Shown here: positions 1 to 11,874 of the stretch, piece by piece
Layout of the letters: each line of letters begins with the position of its first letter
Position numbering within the stretch: the first letter of the stretch is position 1
Source of the DNA: Persicaria tinctoria
Lineage: Eukaryota; Streptophyta; Magnoliopsida; Caryophyllales; Polygonaceae
Length of the DNA stretch: 64,000 nt
Assembly (NCBI GenBank): GCA_037127255.1
Contig: JBANSL010000013.1
Span: 61,642,688 to 61,706,687, forward strand
Direction of reading: 5' to 3'
Notes under the pieces: generated by a model
Told to the model about the DNA's origin: nothing
Database searches by the model: none
What the model saw: the letters and a program-made list of their open reading frames with translations, nothing else
Program-made: the position numbers and the translations under genes

Positions 1-1274
1 GTCTTTGTTGCTGTAAAGAACAATTGATCTCTCATGCAACTAGACGTCAATAATGCGTTCCTTCATGGTGATTTACATGAGGAGGTCTACATGAAGGTTC
101 CACACGTTTGCAGGTTGAAAGTGGTAAAGTTTGCAAACAACGCAAGTCTCTTTATGGCCTTAAGCGGGCATCCCGACAGTGGTATGACAAGCTCTCTCAG
201 GCTTTGAAGCTTCGGCAATATGTCCAATCTCTCAATGACTACTCTCTTTTCATCAAGAGAGATTTTGTTCATACTACATATGTTGTTGTGTAGGTTGATG
301 ATGTAATAATCACTGGCAACAATGTGGCTGAGATGACACAACTCAAATAATTTTTTCACCATACCTTCAAGATCAAGGATTTAGGTTCTCTTCACTACTT
401 CCTTGGGATTAAGTTTGTGCAGACTTCAAATGGTATAGTGCTCAATCAGAGACAATTCATTCTCGATACTATCTTTGAGTTTGGTTGCAACACTAATACT
501 TCTGCTATCAGTCCTCTTGAGTTAAATGCCAAGCTTCTTCCTACATAAAAGAATCTCCTTTCAAATCCTACTTTGTATCGTCAGCTTGTAGGAAAATTGA
601 ATTGTATCACAAACACTCGACCTGGCATTGCTTTCTCCATCTAGCATCTGAGTCAATTTATGCAGAAGCTAGCTCAATGTCATTTGGATGCAACATTGAG
701 AACCCTTAGGTATTTTAAAGGCACAATTGGTCATTCTCTGCTTCTCAATAACAAGCCTGGATTTTATTTGTTGGGTTATTGTGATTCAGATTGGGCGTTG
801 TGTCCTTTGACTCAACGTAGTGTTAGTGGTTATGTGATATTTCTTGGTGGCAGTTTGATTTCATGGAAATCTAAAAAGCAGACAATCATTTCATTATCAT
901 CTGCTGAAGTTGAATATCTCTCTCTAAGGCGTATTTGCACAGAAATTGCTTGGCTCACTAGACTTTTACACGAGCTAGGTGTCCCTGATGTCTCTTCGAT
1001 TCTAGTTAAATGCGACAATCAAGCCGCAATTCACATAGCTCGCAATTCGACTTTTCACGAAAGGACCAAACATATTGATTTGGATTGCCACTATGTTCGA
1101 GAGAAATTGCTTGAAGGTCTTATCTCCCTTCATCATGTTCCAACAATTGATAAACTAGCCGATGCATTGACAAAAACTCTCCCTGGGTATCGTATGCCTT
1201 CAATCTTAGACAAGCTGGGAATATTTCCACCATTCCCACCTTGGGGGGGGGGGGGGAGCTTAGTTCTGTTATAG
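1..1274 (+). pseudogene. Ty1/copia pol remnant: reverse transcriptase and RNase H
   Basis: This is the 3' part of a copia polyprotein, cut by the window edge. RT motifs are readable in order: [19 protein letters not shown] from about 40, [16 protein letters not shown] near 150, VDDVIITG near 293, then IKDLGSLHYFLGIKF near 370. The RNase H part (660-1274) has YCDSDWA, the SWKSKKQ block, AEVEYLSL, KCDNQAAIHIA and the FHERTKHIDLDCH block, ending in LADALTK. Stops interrupt the frame near 291 (a TAG where the YVDD tyrosine should be), 346, 546 and 642, so this copy is dead. It leads directly into a G-rich polypurine tract and an LTR. The identification is from recognised family motifs; the copia lineage was not determined. 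Confidence 0.9.
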
Positions 1275-1512
1275 CACAACTCGTGAAAGCTCAAGCCAGA
1301 GGCGCCACCAATTTGAAATTGAAGTTAGGTTTGGACGGCTGTGATTCTTTGCTTAGCATGTATGGTTGAGATTATGGCACGTGTATTGGAGAAATGTGTA
1401 TAAAATGCAATTATGTAATCAACCATTTTAATGAATGAAATACAGATTGTCTTCTTCAATTTCTCATCTTCGTTTTCTCTCCAATTTTGGTTTTCTTCTT
1501 CATAAACTAACA
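1267..1512 (+). repeat. Candidate 3' LTR of the copia remnant
   Basis: A 246-bp segment begins TGTTA and ends TAACA, a perfect terminal inverted pair of the TG...CA type, right after a run of about 14 G (1242-1257) that would serve as polypurine tract. TATAAAA lies at 1399-1405, with an AATGAA polyadenylation-like stretch and a T/C-rich tail behind it. The 5' LTR is outside the window, so the boundaries rest on structure alone. Confidence 0.6.
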
Positions 1513-2439
1513 TTGTGACACTACGTTGGGTGTTGAAATTTGCAAACAAAGCCACCACCACACTATAAGCTTGGCCATGGTGAAATCAACTTACTTGGAA
1601 GTCTTTTGAAGACAAGTGACCCTGCAATTGCAAACCTTGTCTGCAAAACATGGAGCAACCATGAGTGAAGGTTGTGTTATGATTGCGCCTCCTGCAAATT
1701 TCCATTGCCAATGTTGTTCAGACCTCCTGCAACTTGCCTTCGATCATGCTTACTTTCTAGGGCGGAACGAATAGAAATAACAAACAAAGTTCACATCTTA
1801 ATTTTTTTAAAACATTACATCACACATAACTTTTGAGTTCGCAATCTCACATGTCACAAACAAAAATTTTAGTTTCTTCTTCAATAATTTGTCCTGCATC
1901 ATCTCTGCCATGGTTTAAACTGCATTCTTAACTCTTCTTTCTTTCACATTTCTAAGAACATGGAGGATGCCTTCTCTCCCATCTGAAGCCAATGCAATTT
2001 AGCTCTTTGATTTGAGAGTTGCTTTCACATTCTTAAGTTTCTTCACAAGGATGTATTGTCTCAACCCCCTTATATCCTAATTCCAGGTTATAACAAGCGG
2101 TTTGAATTCATTTTCCTTGATCAAAAAGCCTCTTCTAGAGGAGAGGGTTTTGCATCCCACTTACGACCAACACATTTAAGGATAGGCAGTTGCAGAACCA
2201 GAACTCGATGAGGGTGGAGCACAGTGGTGACAAATAACAATTAATAATACAAACTCATACAACACAACGTTTTCAATACTACAAAATAGAGATAAAAAAA
2301 TAAAAGAATTTAATAGTACAACGACAATTGTTAATTGTTAATTAGAGTTATATACTGAAATAGTTGAACTTGGCGACAAATAGTGTAAATCCATTTTACG
2401 GATTTTAATATCTTGAAAATGTTGAAGTATAACTTCATT
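1513..2439. other. No recognisable gene
   Basis: AT-rich non-coding sequence. I see no convincing ORF or RNA gene. A motif near 2193 (CAGAACCAGAACTCGATG) resembles the outer end of plant hAT-like repeats and could be the 5' edge of the repeat that follows. Confidence 0.4.
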
Positions 2440-3076
2440 ATCAGTGCGCTTGAAAACATCTTTTTCGAAAAAGCAAACCAAACTCTAAGAGAGAAAGTCT
2501 TCTTTTTGTACAAATATGTCTTGATAATACCCATAGCAGAGAAAGTTACGTTATTACCATTGCAGTTGTTGCAACTGGTAACAAAAAAAACAACTCAATG
2601 TACCATGTTAAAAGCTCTTTGAATTCTTATTTCGGTCATCTTATTAAAAATGTGCATTACAAATATCTTGCAAAATAGAAAATCTGTCATTTCCCTTCAT
2701 TTGAAATTTTGTAACTTCTTACCTATTAATTGTCGAAATGAGTAATATAACCGGCCTCTTGTTTTGAAACTCTTGATATAAAATATTGTAGTATTTAAAT
2801 GTCAATCTAAATAAAATATAAAAGCATTAAAGAATATTGAAAATAAGATTAAAGTGATTAATATACCTTCAATTTTTAAACATTAATAACATTTTACTCA
2901 GATATCGGATTAAAGTGTATTATATATCAAAACCAAGCTATCGACGAGGAGATTATATATACGGGTTTTGTCGGACGAGGTGTGGCCCCACATGCCCCTG
3001 TTTGAATCCGCCCTTGGGAATGGGGATCTCACTTTGCAAAAATAACCGAACTTTTATGAGATTTCCAAAAGTAACC
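2440..3076. repeat. Dispersed repeat, copy A
   Basis: This 637-bp segment is almost identical to 11875-12512; only scattered differences show by eye. It is AT-rich apart from a GC-rich block near 2975-3020 containing GAATCCGCCCTTGGGAATGG. In reverse this reads like the CA[A/G]GGGCGGATTCAAACAGG termini of plant hAT-type repeats. Small ORFs occur in both copies but differ by chance substitutions and match no family. Both copies lose similarity at the same base, after AAAAGTAACC. Confidence 0.75.
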
Positions 3077-3450
3077 AAGCCCGTGCGGATAGGGTGTTCA
3101 GGTGGTTCGATGGAACAGGGCCCTTAAATTTTTTGAGGCCCAATATCTTTTAAAATTTGTTATATAACATTTTTGTTTCATTTTATGTTCAAATTGTAGC
3201 TTGTGTCCGGGTGGTAAGTGAAGCGCAGAGACATATTACCGAGCTAAAATCGAATGAAAATTTTAGAAATACCATAAAATTCAAACTAAGCGAGCTAAAA
3301 TCGAATGAACCGAGCTTTCAACCGAGTTTAAAATCTTGGTCAAGATCAAATTATTTAGGTAAGTGAACGAGCTCGAGTCGAGCTCGAGCTGTTCAGTTCA
3401 TATGACAGTCCTAGCTTCATCTAATGCTCCGTAAAGAAAACGTTTCTAAT
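3077..3450. other. Remnant with GAGCTCGA-type repeats
   Basis: Non-coding. It contains repeats such as CGAGCTCGAGTCGAGCTCGA near 3368, like those at 55710-55990, which suggests a decayed repeat family. No gene is seen. Confidence 0.35.
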
Positions 3451-3935
3451 AGGGGTGGCAATCGAGCAAATCAGATCGAGTTCGGATCGGGTTATTCAAT
3501 TTCAGGTTGATATCGGGTATGATAACAATTTGGATCTGGTTGGGTTCGGGCTAGAGCTGGCAAAACCCGACCCGAACCCGAAAACCCAACTCGATTGACT
3601 CGAAACCGATTATTCTGAACACCGACACAACCCGTCCATTTTGGACCCGAAATCCGAATGAACCGAACCCGATTAACCCGAAACCCATTAAGACCCGAAC
3701 CCGCTATAACCGAACCCCGAAATAACCCGAACTTTAAGCTACAATCTAGTAAAATTTTAAAATGAATATTGAAATAATGAAAACCCGAGACAACCGAAAC
3801 CCGATACAACCGAAACCCGAACCCGACCCAACCAATTGGCCAAATTATTAGACATTACCCGAAACCCGAATGACCCAAAACCCGACTAACCGAACCCAAA
3901 CCCGACCCGACCCGCCCGGTTGCCACCTCTCGGGT
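3451..3935. repeat. GGGTTCGGG-rich hAT-like MITE remnant(s)
   Basis: The segment is dominated by degenerate CCCGAACCCG units. An outer TAGGGGTGGCAATCG start sits at about 3452. Inside it, GAGCTGGCAAAACCCG (about 3554) pairs as an imperfect terminal inverted repeat with CGGTTGCCACCTC (about 3917-3930). TAGGGGTGGCAA-type ends are common in plant hAT MITEs. The flanking octamers (TCGGGCTA and TCGGGTAT) only partly match, so exact insertion sites are uncertain. Confidence 0.5.
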
Positions 3936-5147
3936 ATGGTTTATTCGGACATTATTTTATCGGATACAATTGAGTTTTTGTGTTTTATTCAGTTTTGGTG
4001 AATCGGGTTTTGGTTACAACAGGTTCGATCGAATCGGGTTTAGTCAAATCGAACCCGCAAGAATCACACTGGATAAATCAAATCAAATTTTAGTCCAAAA
4101 ACTTTGATTTTATTAAAGTTTCAATTTGATTTGAAAATTTGGGTTTTAAGTTTCAATTTGGTTTAGTCATATTTATTTCATTTTTTTACTTATGAGATAT
4201 TTATCTTTTTATATAAATTAAGCTAATGTTTATCAATTCTTAATCAATACTATATTCGTTAAAAATGTAAGTCTTCTCACTTTTTAGAATATTTTAAAAA
4301 AAAGTCAAAATTATATAAAATATTATTTTTTTACTATTAATTTCATACTTGTTACTCATAATTATGAAATGATAAAAAAATAACCAAAATTGATATTTAT
4401 ATAGTTTTAGTGTCTTAAGAAATGCTAAAAATTCAAATGACTTTTTTTTTTAATGGATGGAGTAAAAAATTATATTAATTATACTAGCTATATGCATGAT
4501 AATATTAATATCCGTTATTAAGTAATCAAATACTTATGTTGTTTTGAGTATTTTAGGGAAAATGCTAATATTTTTGTTGGTTTTCGAAATAATCGGGTGA
4601 CAAGCGTAAAATGGTCGTTGGATCTCGTCAAAGAAATACCTGAAGCGTTCTTGGAAGTTAACCTATACTTATTACCTAAAGGTGACGACAGCTGTCCTTG
4701 ATTACCTGTAAAGCCAACTAGGGTAAGTGATTATGCAAGTTCTTTATTAGTTGGTAATTTAAGGGCCCAGGTAATGTTCGCGATGTCTTTGGCTCGCGTT
4801 CAGATAATCATTGTTCAACCGTCGTCTTTAGAGGAAGTTCTTCAGATGATGCTCTTATTCCAGGTGCGTTCTTCTTCGATCAAAGACTGCAAGAACTCAA
4901 CTCCGAGGGTTTTATGTCAGGGAGAATTACAGAGCTCTTCTACTTAATTATCTCTTTTATCGGATCCCCTCCCTTGAGAGCTTAAGGGGTTATTTAGAGG
5001 GATGTTAAGCGAGAAGCTGACAAATGACCTCGTGTGCTGACAGGATACACATGTGACGCATGCCCTCATGCCAGAGGGTTGAGTGGCTACACGTGGCGGT
5101 GTTAGTAGAGAGGTGCTTGACCAGCGAGCTGCTTGCCTTTGCCCTAT
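3936..5147. other. AT-rich intergenic sequence, no gene seen
   Basis: AT-rich to about 4560, then mixed composition to 5147 with short overlapping ORFs on both strands that match nothing I know. The 4900-5145 stretch (CTCTTTTATCGGATCCCC, then TACACGTGGCGG) has the feel of a decayed LTR, but I cannot define its ends. Confidence 0.3.
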
Positions 5148-5345
5148 GCAGTGTTCTAAAATTCGGCCTTGGCGGCCGCCAAGACGGCGCCAAGACGCTT
5201 GGCGGTGACTTCCCACTACGACATGGACCTTGGCGGGCGTTCTTGGCGGAAGCATGCCTTTGCAGCCGTGACAGGAGAGCTTGGCGGGCGCGGAACAGGC
5301 CTTGGCGGCCTTGGCAGGACGGGACGGTTGTGGCGGCCATGACGG
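5148..5345. repeat. GGCGG-rich repeat with a hAT-like end
   Basis: It starts GCAGTGTTCTAAAATTCGG and continues with degenerate CTTGGCGG(C/G)CG units. The GTGTTCTAAA start and CTTGGCGG interior resemble the two hAT-type MITEs inside the LINE (45567-45992 and 48048-48527). No opposite terminal repeat is visible, so this copy is probably truncated. The short ORFs here are a by-product of GC content. Confidence 0.45.
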
Positions 5346-5557
5346 ATGAACAAAATTTCAAGTATTTTCTTTGACAAATCTGTTCTTACGATTTCTGAAT
5401 CCTTCAATTCGTTCTTTGATCGCCCCTTTGGCTTCTTCGATCGCTGGCGAGTGTCGAGTGGCGTCTCTGCTCGAGCGCTCAATTGCTCTGGCGGTGCACC
5501 GGTGGTGCTTGACTAGAGCGCTGAACCGCTCTCGTTGAGTCGTTGTCTCGCACTCTC

Positions 5558-5558
<1 letters not shown>

Positions 5559-5630
<72 letters not shown>
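5559..5630. repeat. (CT)n microsatellite
   Basis: About 70 bp of CT dinucleotides interrupted by three CCCTCT units. The Ser/Leu- and Arg/Glu-repeat ORFs over it are artefacts. Confidence 0.95.
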
Positions 5631-6305
5631 GCAACTGCAGTGTATAAACAAGTTGCAGACTTGCAGAACGAACAACCGATGAACAATTGGGAATTTGTGA
5701 ATTCTTTTTTTTTTTGGTCCTTAGGGAATTTGTGAATTCTGATCATAGGGCCCCTATGGGAGGAGAGGGCATGCGGGTCGTGATTGCTCTAGTGGCATGC
5801 TCGTACATGTTTGGATATTGATCGTGGTGCGATGTGTTGCTCCATTTATGTGAGAACATGGGTCATGGTTTTACTAGAAGTAAGGTTCGCGATTGTATGA
5901 TGTTGTGTTTAAAATATCTTTTGCGTTAGGTGACTCATTTATGACGTCATACTCCTATAAACGGGGGGGGGGGGGGCTATTTTCTAGGGCATCATTAATA
6001 CCTACACTCGATCAAAAGCTTAGCATAACAATTAAGTACCAGTGTCGATCCCACATAAAGCGTGTGTTTTGTGCATTTCCCTAGTTAACAATCACAACAC
6101 ACAAAGACGAGAGGAAATAATAAGCAAGAACATATCTTTTAAAGGTAGAAGCAATCAAAGTAACAAGTAGAGCAATAGAGAACAATGATAGATGGATTAG
6201 TAGACACCTTGGGCTGCCTACACGATCACAAGTGAGTCTCTTACATTATAACATGGGGTTGAGTGGCATATATATCCAAGAATACAATGACATCGAGATC
6301 GTCTG
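5631..6305. other. Probable older LTR-like sequence, host site of the solo LTR
   Basis: No gene is seen. A run of 14 G lies near 5964-5977. The following text (TCGATCAAAAGC, AAGTACCAGTGTCGATCC) resembles gypsy LTR sequence. It runs up to the GTCTG target site at 6301-6305 and continues after the solo LTR at 9421. Confidence 0.35.
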
Positions 6306-9300
6306 TGTAACGACCCAGGATTATGATTCCCGAGTTACAATTCGAGGAATAAAACCCCTCGTTAGGATCTTGCGCTCCGAGTACATGTTGAAGGTTTGAA
6401 ACCGAATATTTGTAGTTTAAAGCGGAATTTCGCACCCAAATCCTAAAGGTCCGTTGGAGACCCCGGGGTAAACCCATGTACCTGTCCTAAGTCTACAACG
6501 CGGAAAACCTTTTATCATGCAAAGAACATAAGTTCTGAAACGATACAACCAGTGCCGTGACAAGGCCGGGCCAAACATAGTATAAGTAGGAAGAAATCCC
6601 AAAAAGTGTAAATCTGGTGAAGTTAGAGTTTCAAGCACTCGCTCTCCGCCATACGAATGGACCCCGCCATCACAACACGAATTCAAACAATGGAACGGGT
6701 ACCTGAATCTAAAAAAAAGAGGGGGATCTGGGTCAATCATCAGGTCACTCATGCGCGTGTGTAAACACACTCTAAGAGGCATATAATAAGCATTCTATCC
6801 CTAAGATGAAATGTGTAATGCAATGCGGAAATTAAATCTCACACACACACACACGCACACACGCACACACGCACACACGCACACACACACACACACATAT
6901 ATATATATACTCACAATTTAATATAATGCAGGAAGCGATAAATGGATCCACACCGAATGTCAAGTGGTATGTCCCTCTCCTACCTCCACCCCTTCCGATA
7001 GGGCGGACACTGGCCAGCTCGTGAATGCATTCCATAATAATCGGGCAGCACGCATGCCCAACCCGCCCCACAAGAAATAATAAAGCCCGCAGGCAGCTTT
7101 CGCAATCATGCTCATAATATAAGTAAAGAAAGTTTCATGACTTGATTGACTCAGGACGGGACCCGATGGGACTGGGTTGTCCTATGACCCTAACAAAGAC
7201 TCTAGTTACTTCACAGATAACGACCGTTCTCTTGCAAGGACATAGCAATCATATGATTTTCATTTTAGTTCCTAAGCGTGATTCTAAGTCGTATGGTGCA
7301 TGGACACTAGCCTACTATATAACACCCAATGCATAGAGCGCTCGTCGTGAGTAAGTTCAAAGAACTTACCTGGAGAAGCGCAGAATCCAATTAATATAGC
7401 AATCAAGCAAATCCAGGCGGATTAGAGTTCACCTAGAAAATAAGTAACATAATAAGTCTAACTCTAACTTACACAAAACATATCAAATAACACACACAAG
7501 ATTCAGATAAAACACATATAAGTTAACCATCTCATCATCAACAACATTAATGTCTCAATTCAATTTCTCATCTCGTTTCATCATCTCGTATTGTTTTCAT
7601 CGTAACTTGTCAACTTATTAGCTTAGACAATCTCCATATCATACTTAGTCTAATTCACATATTACCATTTCATACTCTCACTTAGTATATGAATATATAT
7701 CATCCTCATCATCGGTAACCAATACTTAATCTCTTATAATAAATCACCACAATTCATGCTATTAGTCACAAATATCATGTCGTTAGTCAAACGATAATAT
7801 TATCATGCTAGTTAGTCATCGAACAAGTATAATTCTCAAGTTAGTTCCAAAACCGTTTTGAAATCCGAATCAAACAGTTAAGGATTCCGACCATTGAAAA
7901 TACTTGCAAAATTCCTTTTTCAATTTATTTATAAAATATTTTCGAATCTCTTAAAAACCCAAACCACTTTTATTTAATAAAACCAACCCTATATAAATCT
8001 CTCAAAATAATATTTGATCTTTTTAAATCCTCGTATAATATTATATAATAATTTAAATACTGCTAATTAGTTAAATAAACAAATGAGTAAACCCGAACCG
8101 AACCGAAAACACCAAACCCAAACCCGGTTAAACCAATAACGAAACAAAGGGGGGTGGGCCATAGGTGCTAACTGGGCAAGTACCCACGTGCCTTTCTTCT
8201 TCCTTTGAAAGCTGAAAGCTTCCCGCTACGCCTGCAACCGGTCGACGCCGAGACACGCCCCGCCTCCTGCGCTCGGCCTCGCTCTCGAGCTGTCGGAGCT
8301 CTCGAGCTAGCCCACTTTTCTCCGACCCATCCCCGACTCTCACTCTCGACCACCCAGGGACAAGAAGGAACCACAACAACCCAAGGAAAAAGGAGGAGGT
8401 TCGATTGCTCACCGAGGATAATTGCGACTTCGGAGCTCTCGATCGGAGTTCTAGGCGTCGTCGGTGGCTTGCGATGGCTCGTCGGACCTGCGTCGGACAT
8501 GGGTGAGTGTGATGGTGAAGCTCGAGGACGATTCCGATCGGAAACGGAGGAGAACGGCTTACCGGAAGCTAATCACGCTTGAACAGGGACGTCGGAGCTT
8601 TGGTGGCTCGATGCTTCCGAAACAGGGGCGGAGGCAGCTCTCGGGTGGTGCCCAGGGGAAGGTGCTCGGGGAAGGCGTCGGCGCTGGGCTCCTAGGTGGC
8701 TCGGGTTCATCTTGGACGTCGACCTTCGCGAATAGATGGTTGCGGTGCCACTGTCGGTCGATTCAAAAAGGAGGAGGAAGGAGGTGGCTCTGTTTCGGGC
8801 TCAAACAGAGGCTGTGGTGATGAAGAAATGGTGATGGTGACGATAAGTGATGGTGAAGAACTGAAGGTGGCGGACGATGGTGGTGATGGAGGAGGGGAGT
8901 TGATGGTGTGGAGTTTGAATTCAAAGGGAGTGTTGTGTGGTTCTGCAGGAGGTGGAGGTGGAGTGTGAAGTAAAATGAAATGGGAAGGGGGGGGGGGGGT
9001 TGGTATGGAGGGATGGTGGTGACGGGTGATTGATGAGGAGTGGTGAGGCTTAACAGCCGAACTAGGAAGTAGGGGAGGCCTATAGGGTGAAGGGTGAGGG
9101 AGGGATGGTGAGATTGAGTGTGGGATTGGTTAAAACATTACCCGAAATTAAATTTCGAATACGCGAATCTTGAACCCCAAAATTAGTTCTTGAATGTTAG
9201 TTTCTCTGAATTCCGCTTTCTCGATCAATTAGATTTTAAAAATTGAGAAGGATATCGTCATCCGATAATTATTTTGGTTTTTCGAGATAAAAGGACGAAA

Positions 9301-9420
9301 ATCGTTTGTCACATTTTATATTTCGATTGGAATCCGATAACCGAGTTTTAAAACCGATTAAATTTCATTTTTATTTCTCTTTTTCCGAAAAATTAGGATT
9401 TAAAATTCCGAGCCTTTACA
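6306..9420 (-). repeat. Solo LTR of a Tekay-like Ty3/gypsy retrotransposon
   Basis: On the plus strand the segment runs from TGTAACGACCCAGG to CCGAGCCTTTACA, and it is flanked by a perfect 5-bp duplication GTCTG (6301-6305 and 9421-9425). Sense is the minus strand: the related LTR at 59180-60991 has its primer-binding site next to the TGTAACGACC end. Positions 6306-7400 match 59180-60250 recognisably. At 3115 bp it is a large LTR, as is usual for Tekay/Retand-type gypsy elements (family assignment is from end motifs only). No internal region remains, so it probably arose by LTR-LTR recombination. It contains a (CA)n tract and a GC-rich block (8180-8960) with overlapping ORFs that I do not accept as genes. 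Confidence 0.85.
6840..6910. repeat. (CA)n/(TA)n microsatellite
   Basis: CA dinucleotides with interspersed CG steps (ACACACGCACACACGC pattern) followed by (TA)n, inside the solo LTR. Confidence 0.95.
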
Positions 9421-9425
9421 GTCTG

Positions 9426-10148
9426 GCTATGGTTTCATCGACTTGTCACATGGGTTGTCAATCCACCGACCGCTTCTACTGAAGTAGTCTCGATCAAGAT
9501 GTCATCTCCTTACACATCGCAAGGACATGCTGACTACTATATTGGTATCGATTTCCCTGCAGGCAGAGTCAAAAACCTAAGCTACTCCGTCGATCATCGG
9601 TCCATTGAACACACTTTATAATGTTACAATAAAATACGAAAAAGTTGACAAAATCAGCCTTTTCGTTATAATGAAAATACTTTGGGCTTAGATCAGCCGG
9701 TTACAAGGGTGGCATTTGGAGCAAAGACTAAGGATCGAGTCTCACCAGTGACAATGTGGGAGCAACCTCATTGTGCGCAGTGAGCGCTGATCCCAAATCC
9801 TTATTACCGATTGAGTTACCATAATTTACCTACTCTCACAAATCACAATCTGATAGAATAGCCAATGCTAATTAGTGTGATTATCCTTCGAAACCAACCT
9901 TGTTGGGCTTAATTCTAATGGGTTGCTTTTTATAAACATATGAGCTTCTATGTTAGCCCATGCTTGGTGCGTGGGTTTGAGGAGGTGGGCCTGTTTGATG
10001 GAGGATGGAATCCTCACGTCAAGTGAGCAAGGAATCAAATTTAGAGATTGATGAAACAAACTTCTGAACTCATCAGTGAGCAATTTCTGAACAAATGATT
10101 TATTAGATGTGTCAAATTACAAGGAATCCAAACATGATTAAATAATGA
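9426..10148. other. No recognisable gene
   Basis: This continues the sequence interrupted by the solo LTR, then becomes AT-rich intergenic DNA. The 71-codon minus-strand ORF at 9868-10083 matches no family and is not accepted. Confidence 0.3.
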
Positions 10149-10158
10149 GTTTTGAGTG

Positions 10159-11649
10159 GGGTCAATTACATTTAGTCCCTAAACTTTGCTTATGTTTTCT
10201 TCTTAGTCCCTAAACTTTAAATTGTTATATTAAGATCCCTAAACTATTATAGTTGTTGTGTTTGTGGTCCTTCCGTCAAAGAAACGTCAAACCCTCGTTA
10301 AGTTCCCTTTATAGCAGGTGATGTGGCCTGATTTGATTAGATGGTAATTAGCTAATTGTATTTTGTGCAATTTTTATTTGTTTATTAATTGAATAAAAAT
10401 TAAATCAAATATTCTATTTCTATCTAGGTTAGGCTGAAGACTTTAACGAGGCTTTGAAGAAAAGTTACGAGGCAAATTTTTTTGTTTGAGAATTTAAAGA
10501 TTTTGCATACTATTCATAGTTTTTTTTGGTTATGGAAGACTTCTATTTCGGACATAAATTTATATATTTTTTTAAATTTTATATTTATACTTTATACAAT
10601 TATATTGACATGTTTGTAAACTTTTATCATGAAAATATTTTAGAAAAAATATTTTCAAAAATAATCCTTTTTTATTTATCAATAGTTTTTAAAGCATAAT
10701 TTTTCATTACAAAATTTTATAAACATATCAATATAAGCGTATTTTTTCTAAAATGTTTATAAACTTTTATAATGAAAATTTGCTCTCTAAAAAATAAAAA
10801 ATTACTGATAATTAAAAAAATAGATTATTTTCAAAAATAATTTTCCTAAATTTTATACACTTGTATTGATTTGTTTATAAACTTTTGTAATGAAAAATTA
10901 TGCTTTAAATATTATTGACAATTAAAAAATGGATTATTTTTTAAAATAATTTTTCTAAAATATTTTAATGATAAAAGTTTATAAACATGTCAATATAACT
11001 ATATAAATATAAAATTAAAAACAATTTTATCTAAAAAATAATAAAGTATTCCATAACAAAAAAAACTATGAATAACAAAAATCTTACCAAACCTTCAAAT
11101 TTGAACAAAAAATTTTGGGTCCCAATCGGGGTGATCTAGTTGTGTGGAGCAAGGGGATGATAAGGAGGTACCAAGTTCGATCCCTGCCTTCGCCCATTTT
11201 CTTGGGTAAAAAATCCAAGGTTTGTCTTACTTCCTACCAGTGAGTCTAGTCGATCGGTGCAAGTCGATTTACATGATATGTGACTCTTGCCGGCGAGATC
11301 ACGTACTCGGGGTTTAACACCGAAGTTGAGTTACTCGTCATATAAAAAAAAATTGCCCCGTAACTTTTCTTCAAAAACCTAGATAGAAATACAATATTTT
11401 ATTTTATTTTTTATTCTATGAATAAACAAATAAAAGTTGCACAAAATAAAATTAACTAATTACCATGAGATCAAATCATGCCACATCAACTGCTACACAA
11501 GGACTTAATGAGGGTTTAAAGTTTCTTTGACGGAAGGATCACAAACACAACAACTATAATAGTTTAGGGATCTTAATAGAACAAGTTAAAGTTTAGGGAC
11601 TAAAAAGAAAACATAAGCAAAGTTTAAGGACTAATAATGTAATTGACCC
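10159..11649. mobile_element. Mutator-like foldback element
   Basis: The ends are inverted repeats (GGGTCAATTACATT... and ...AATGTAATTGACCC), flanked by a 10-bp duplication with one mismatch: GTTTTGAGTG (10149-10158) and GTTTTGCGTG (11650-11659). TSDs of 9-11 bp are the Mutator signature. The two arms pair over most of their length (for example ATAGCAG...CCTCGTTAAG against CTTAATGAGG...). The centre is very AT-rich and has no transposase, so the element is non-autonomous. A SINE sits in the right arm only. A transcript would form a long hairpin. Confidence 0.8.
11119..11353 (+). mobile_element. tRNA-type SINE (copy 1) inside the foldback element
   Basis: This insert is absent from the left arm of the surrounding inverted repeat. 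A B-box-like AAGTTCGATCCCTGCC lies about 45 bp after an A-box-like GTGATCTAGTTGTGTGG, and the segment ends in an A-rich tail (11344-11352). The body (CCTACCAGTGAGTC..., GCAAGTCGATTTAC...) matches the copy at 13628-13815. Internal Pol III boxes plus an A tail define plant SINEs. The flanking duplication is imprecise because both sides are A/T runs. Confidence 0.75.
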
Positions 11650-11659
11650 GTTTTGCGTG

Positions 11660-11874
11660 TAGTGAGAGAATATGTTAGTCCATACAATACAAGTTAATGA
11701 CTACCACTGCCAAGATGCATCTGGTTTTTTAAAGCATCCCCCGACACATAGCTGCACTTTTTGAGTTTCGTAACCAAGTAAAAAAAACTAAAATGTAGGC
11801 TGAAAATCAACCAAACATATATATCACAACATCCTCTTTACAAAATCCCAAACTCTAAGAGATTGAATATATAT
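11660..11874. other. Short AT-rich spacer
   Basis: Nothing recognised between the foldback element and repeat copy B. Confidence 0.4.

Noticed and set aside
5060..5482. Several overlapping ORFs of 66-118 codons on both strands
   Set aside because: They fall on GC-rich GGCGG repeats, overlap each other, and show no family motif.
5358..5746. Arg/Glu-repeat and Ser/Leu-repeat ORFs
   Set aside because: They are translations of the (CT)n microsatellite.
8128..8968. GC-rich ORFs of 90-125 codons
   Set aside because: They lie inside the solo LTR, overlap on both strands, and have low-complexity content.
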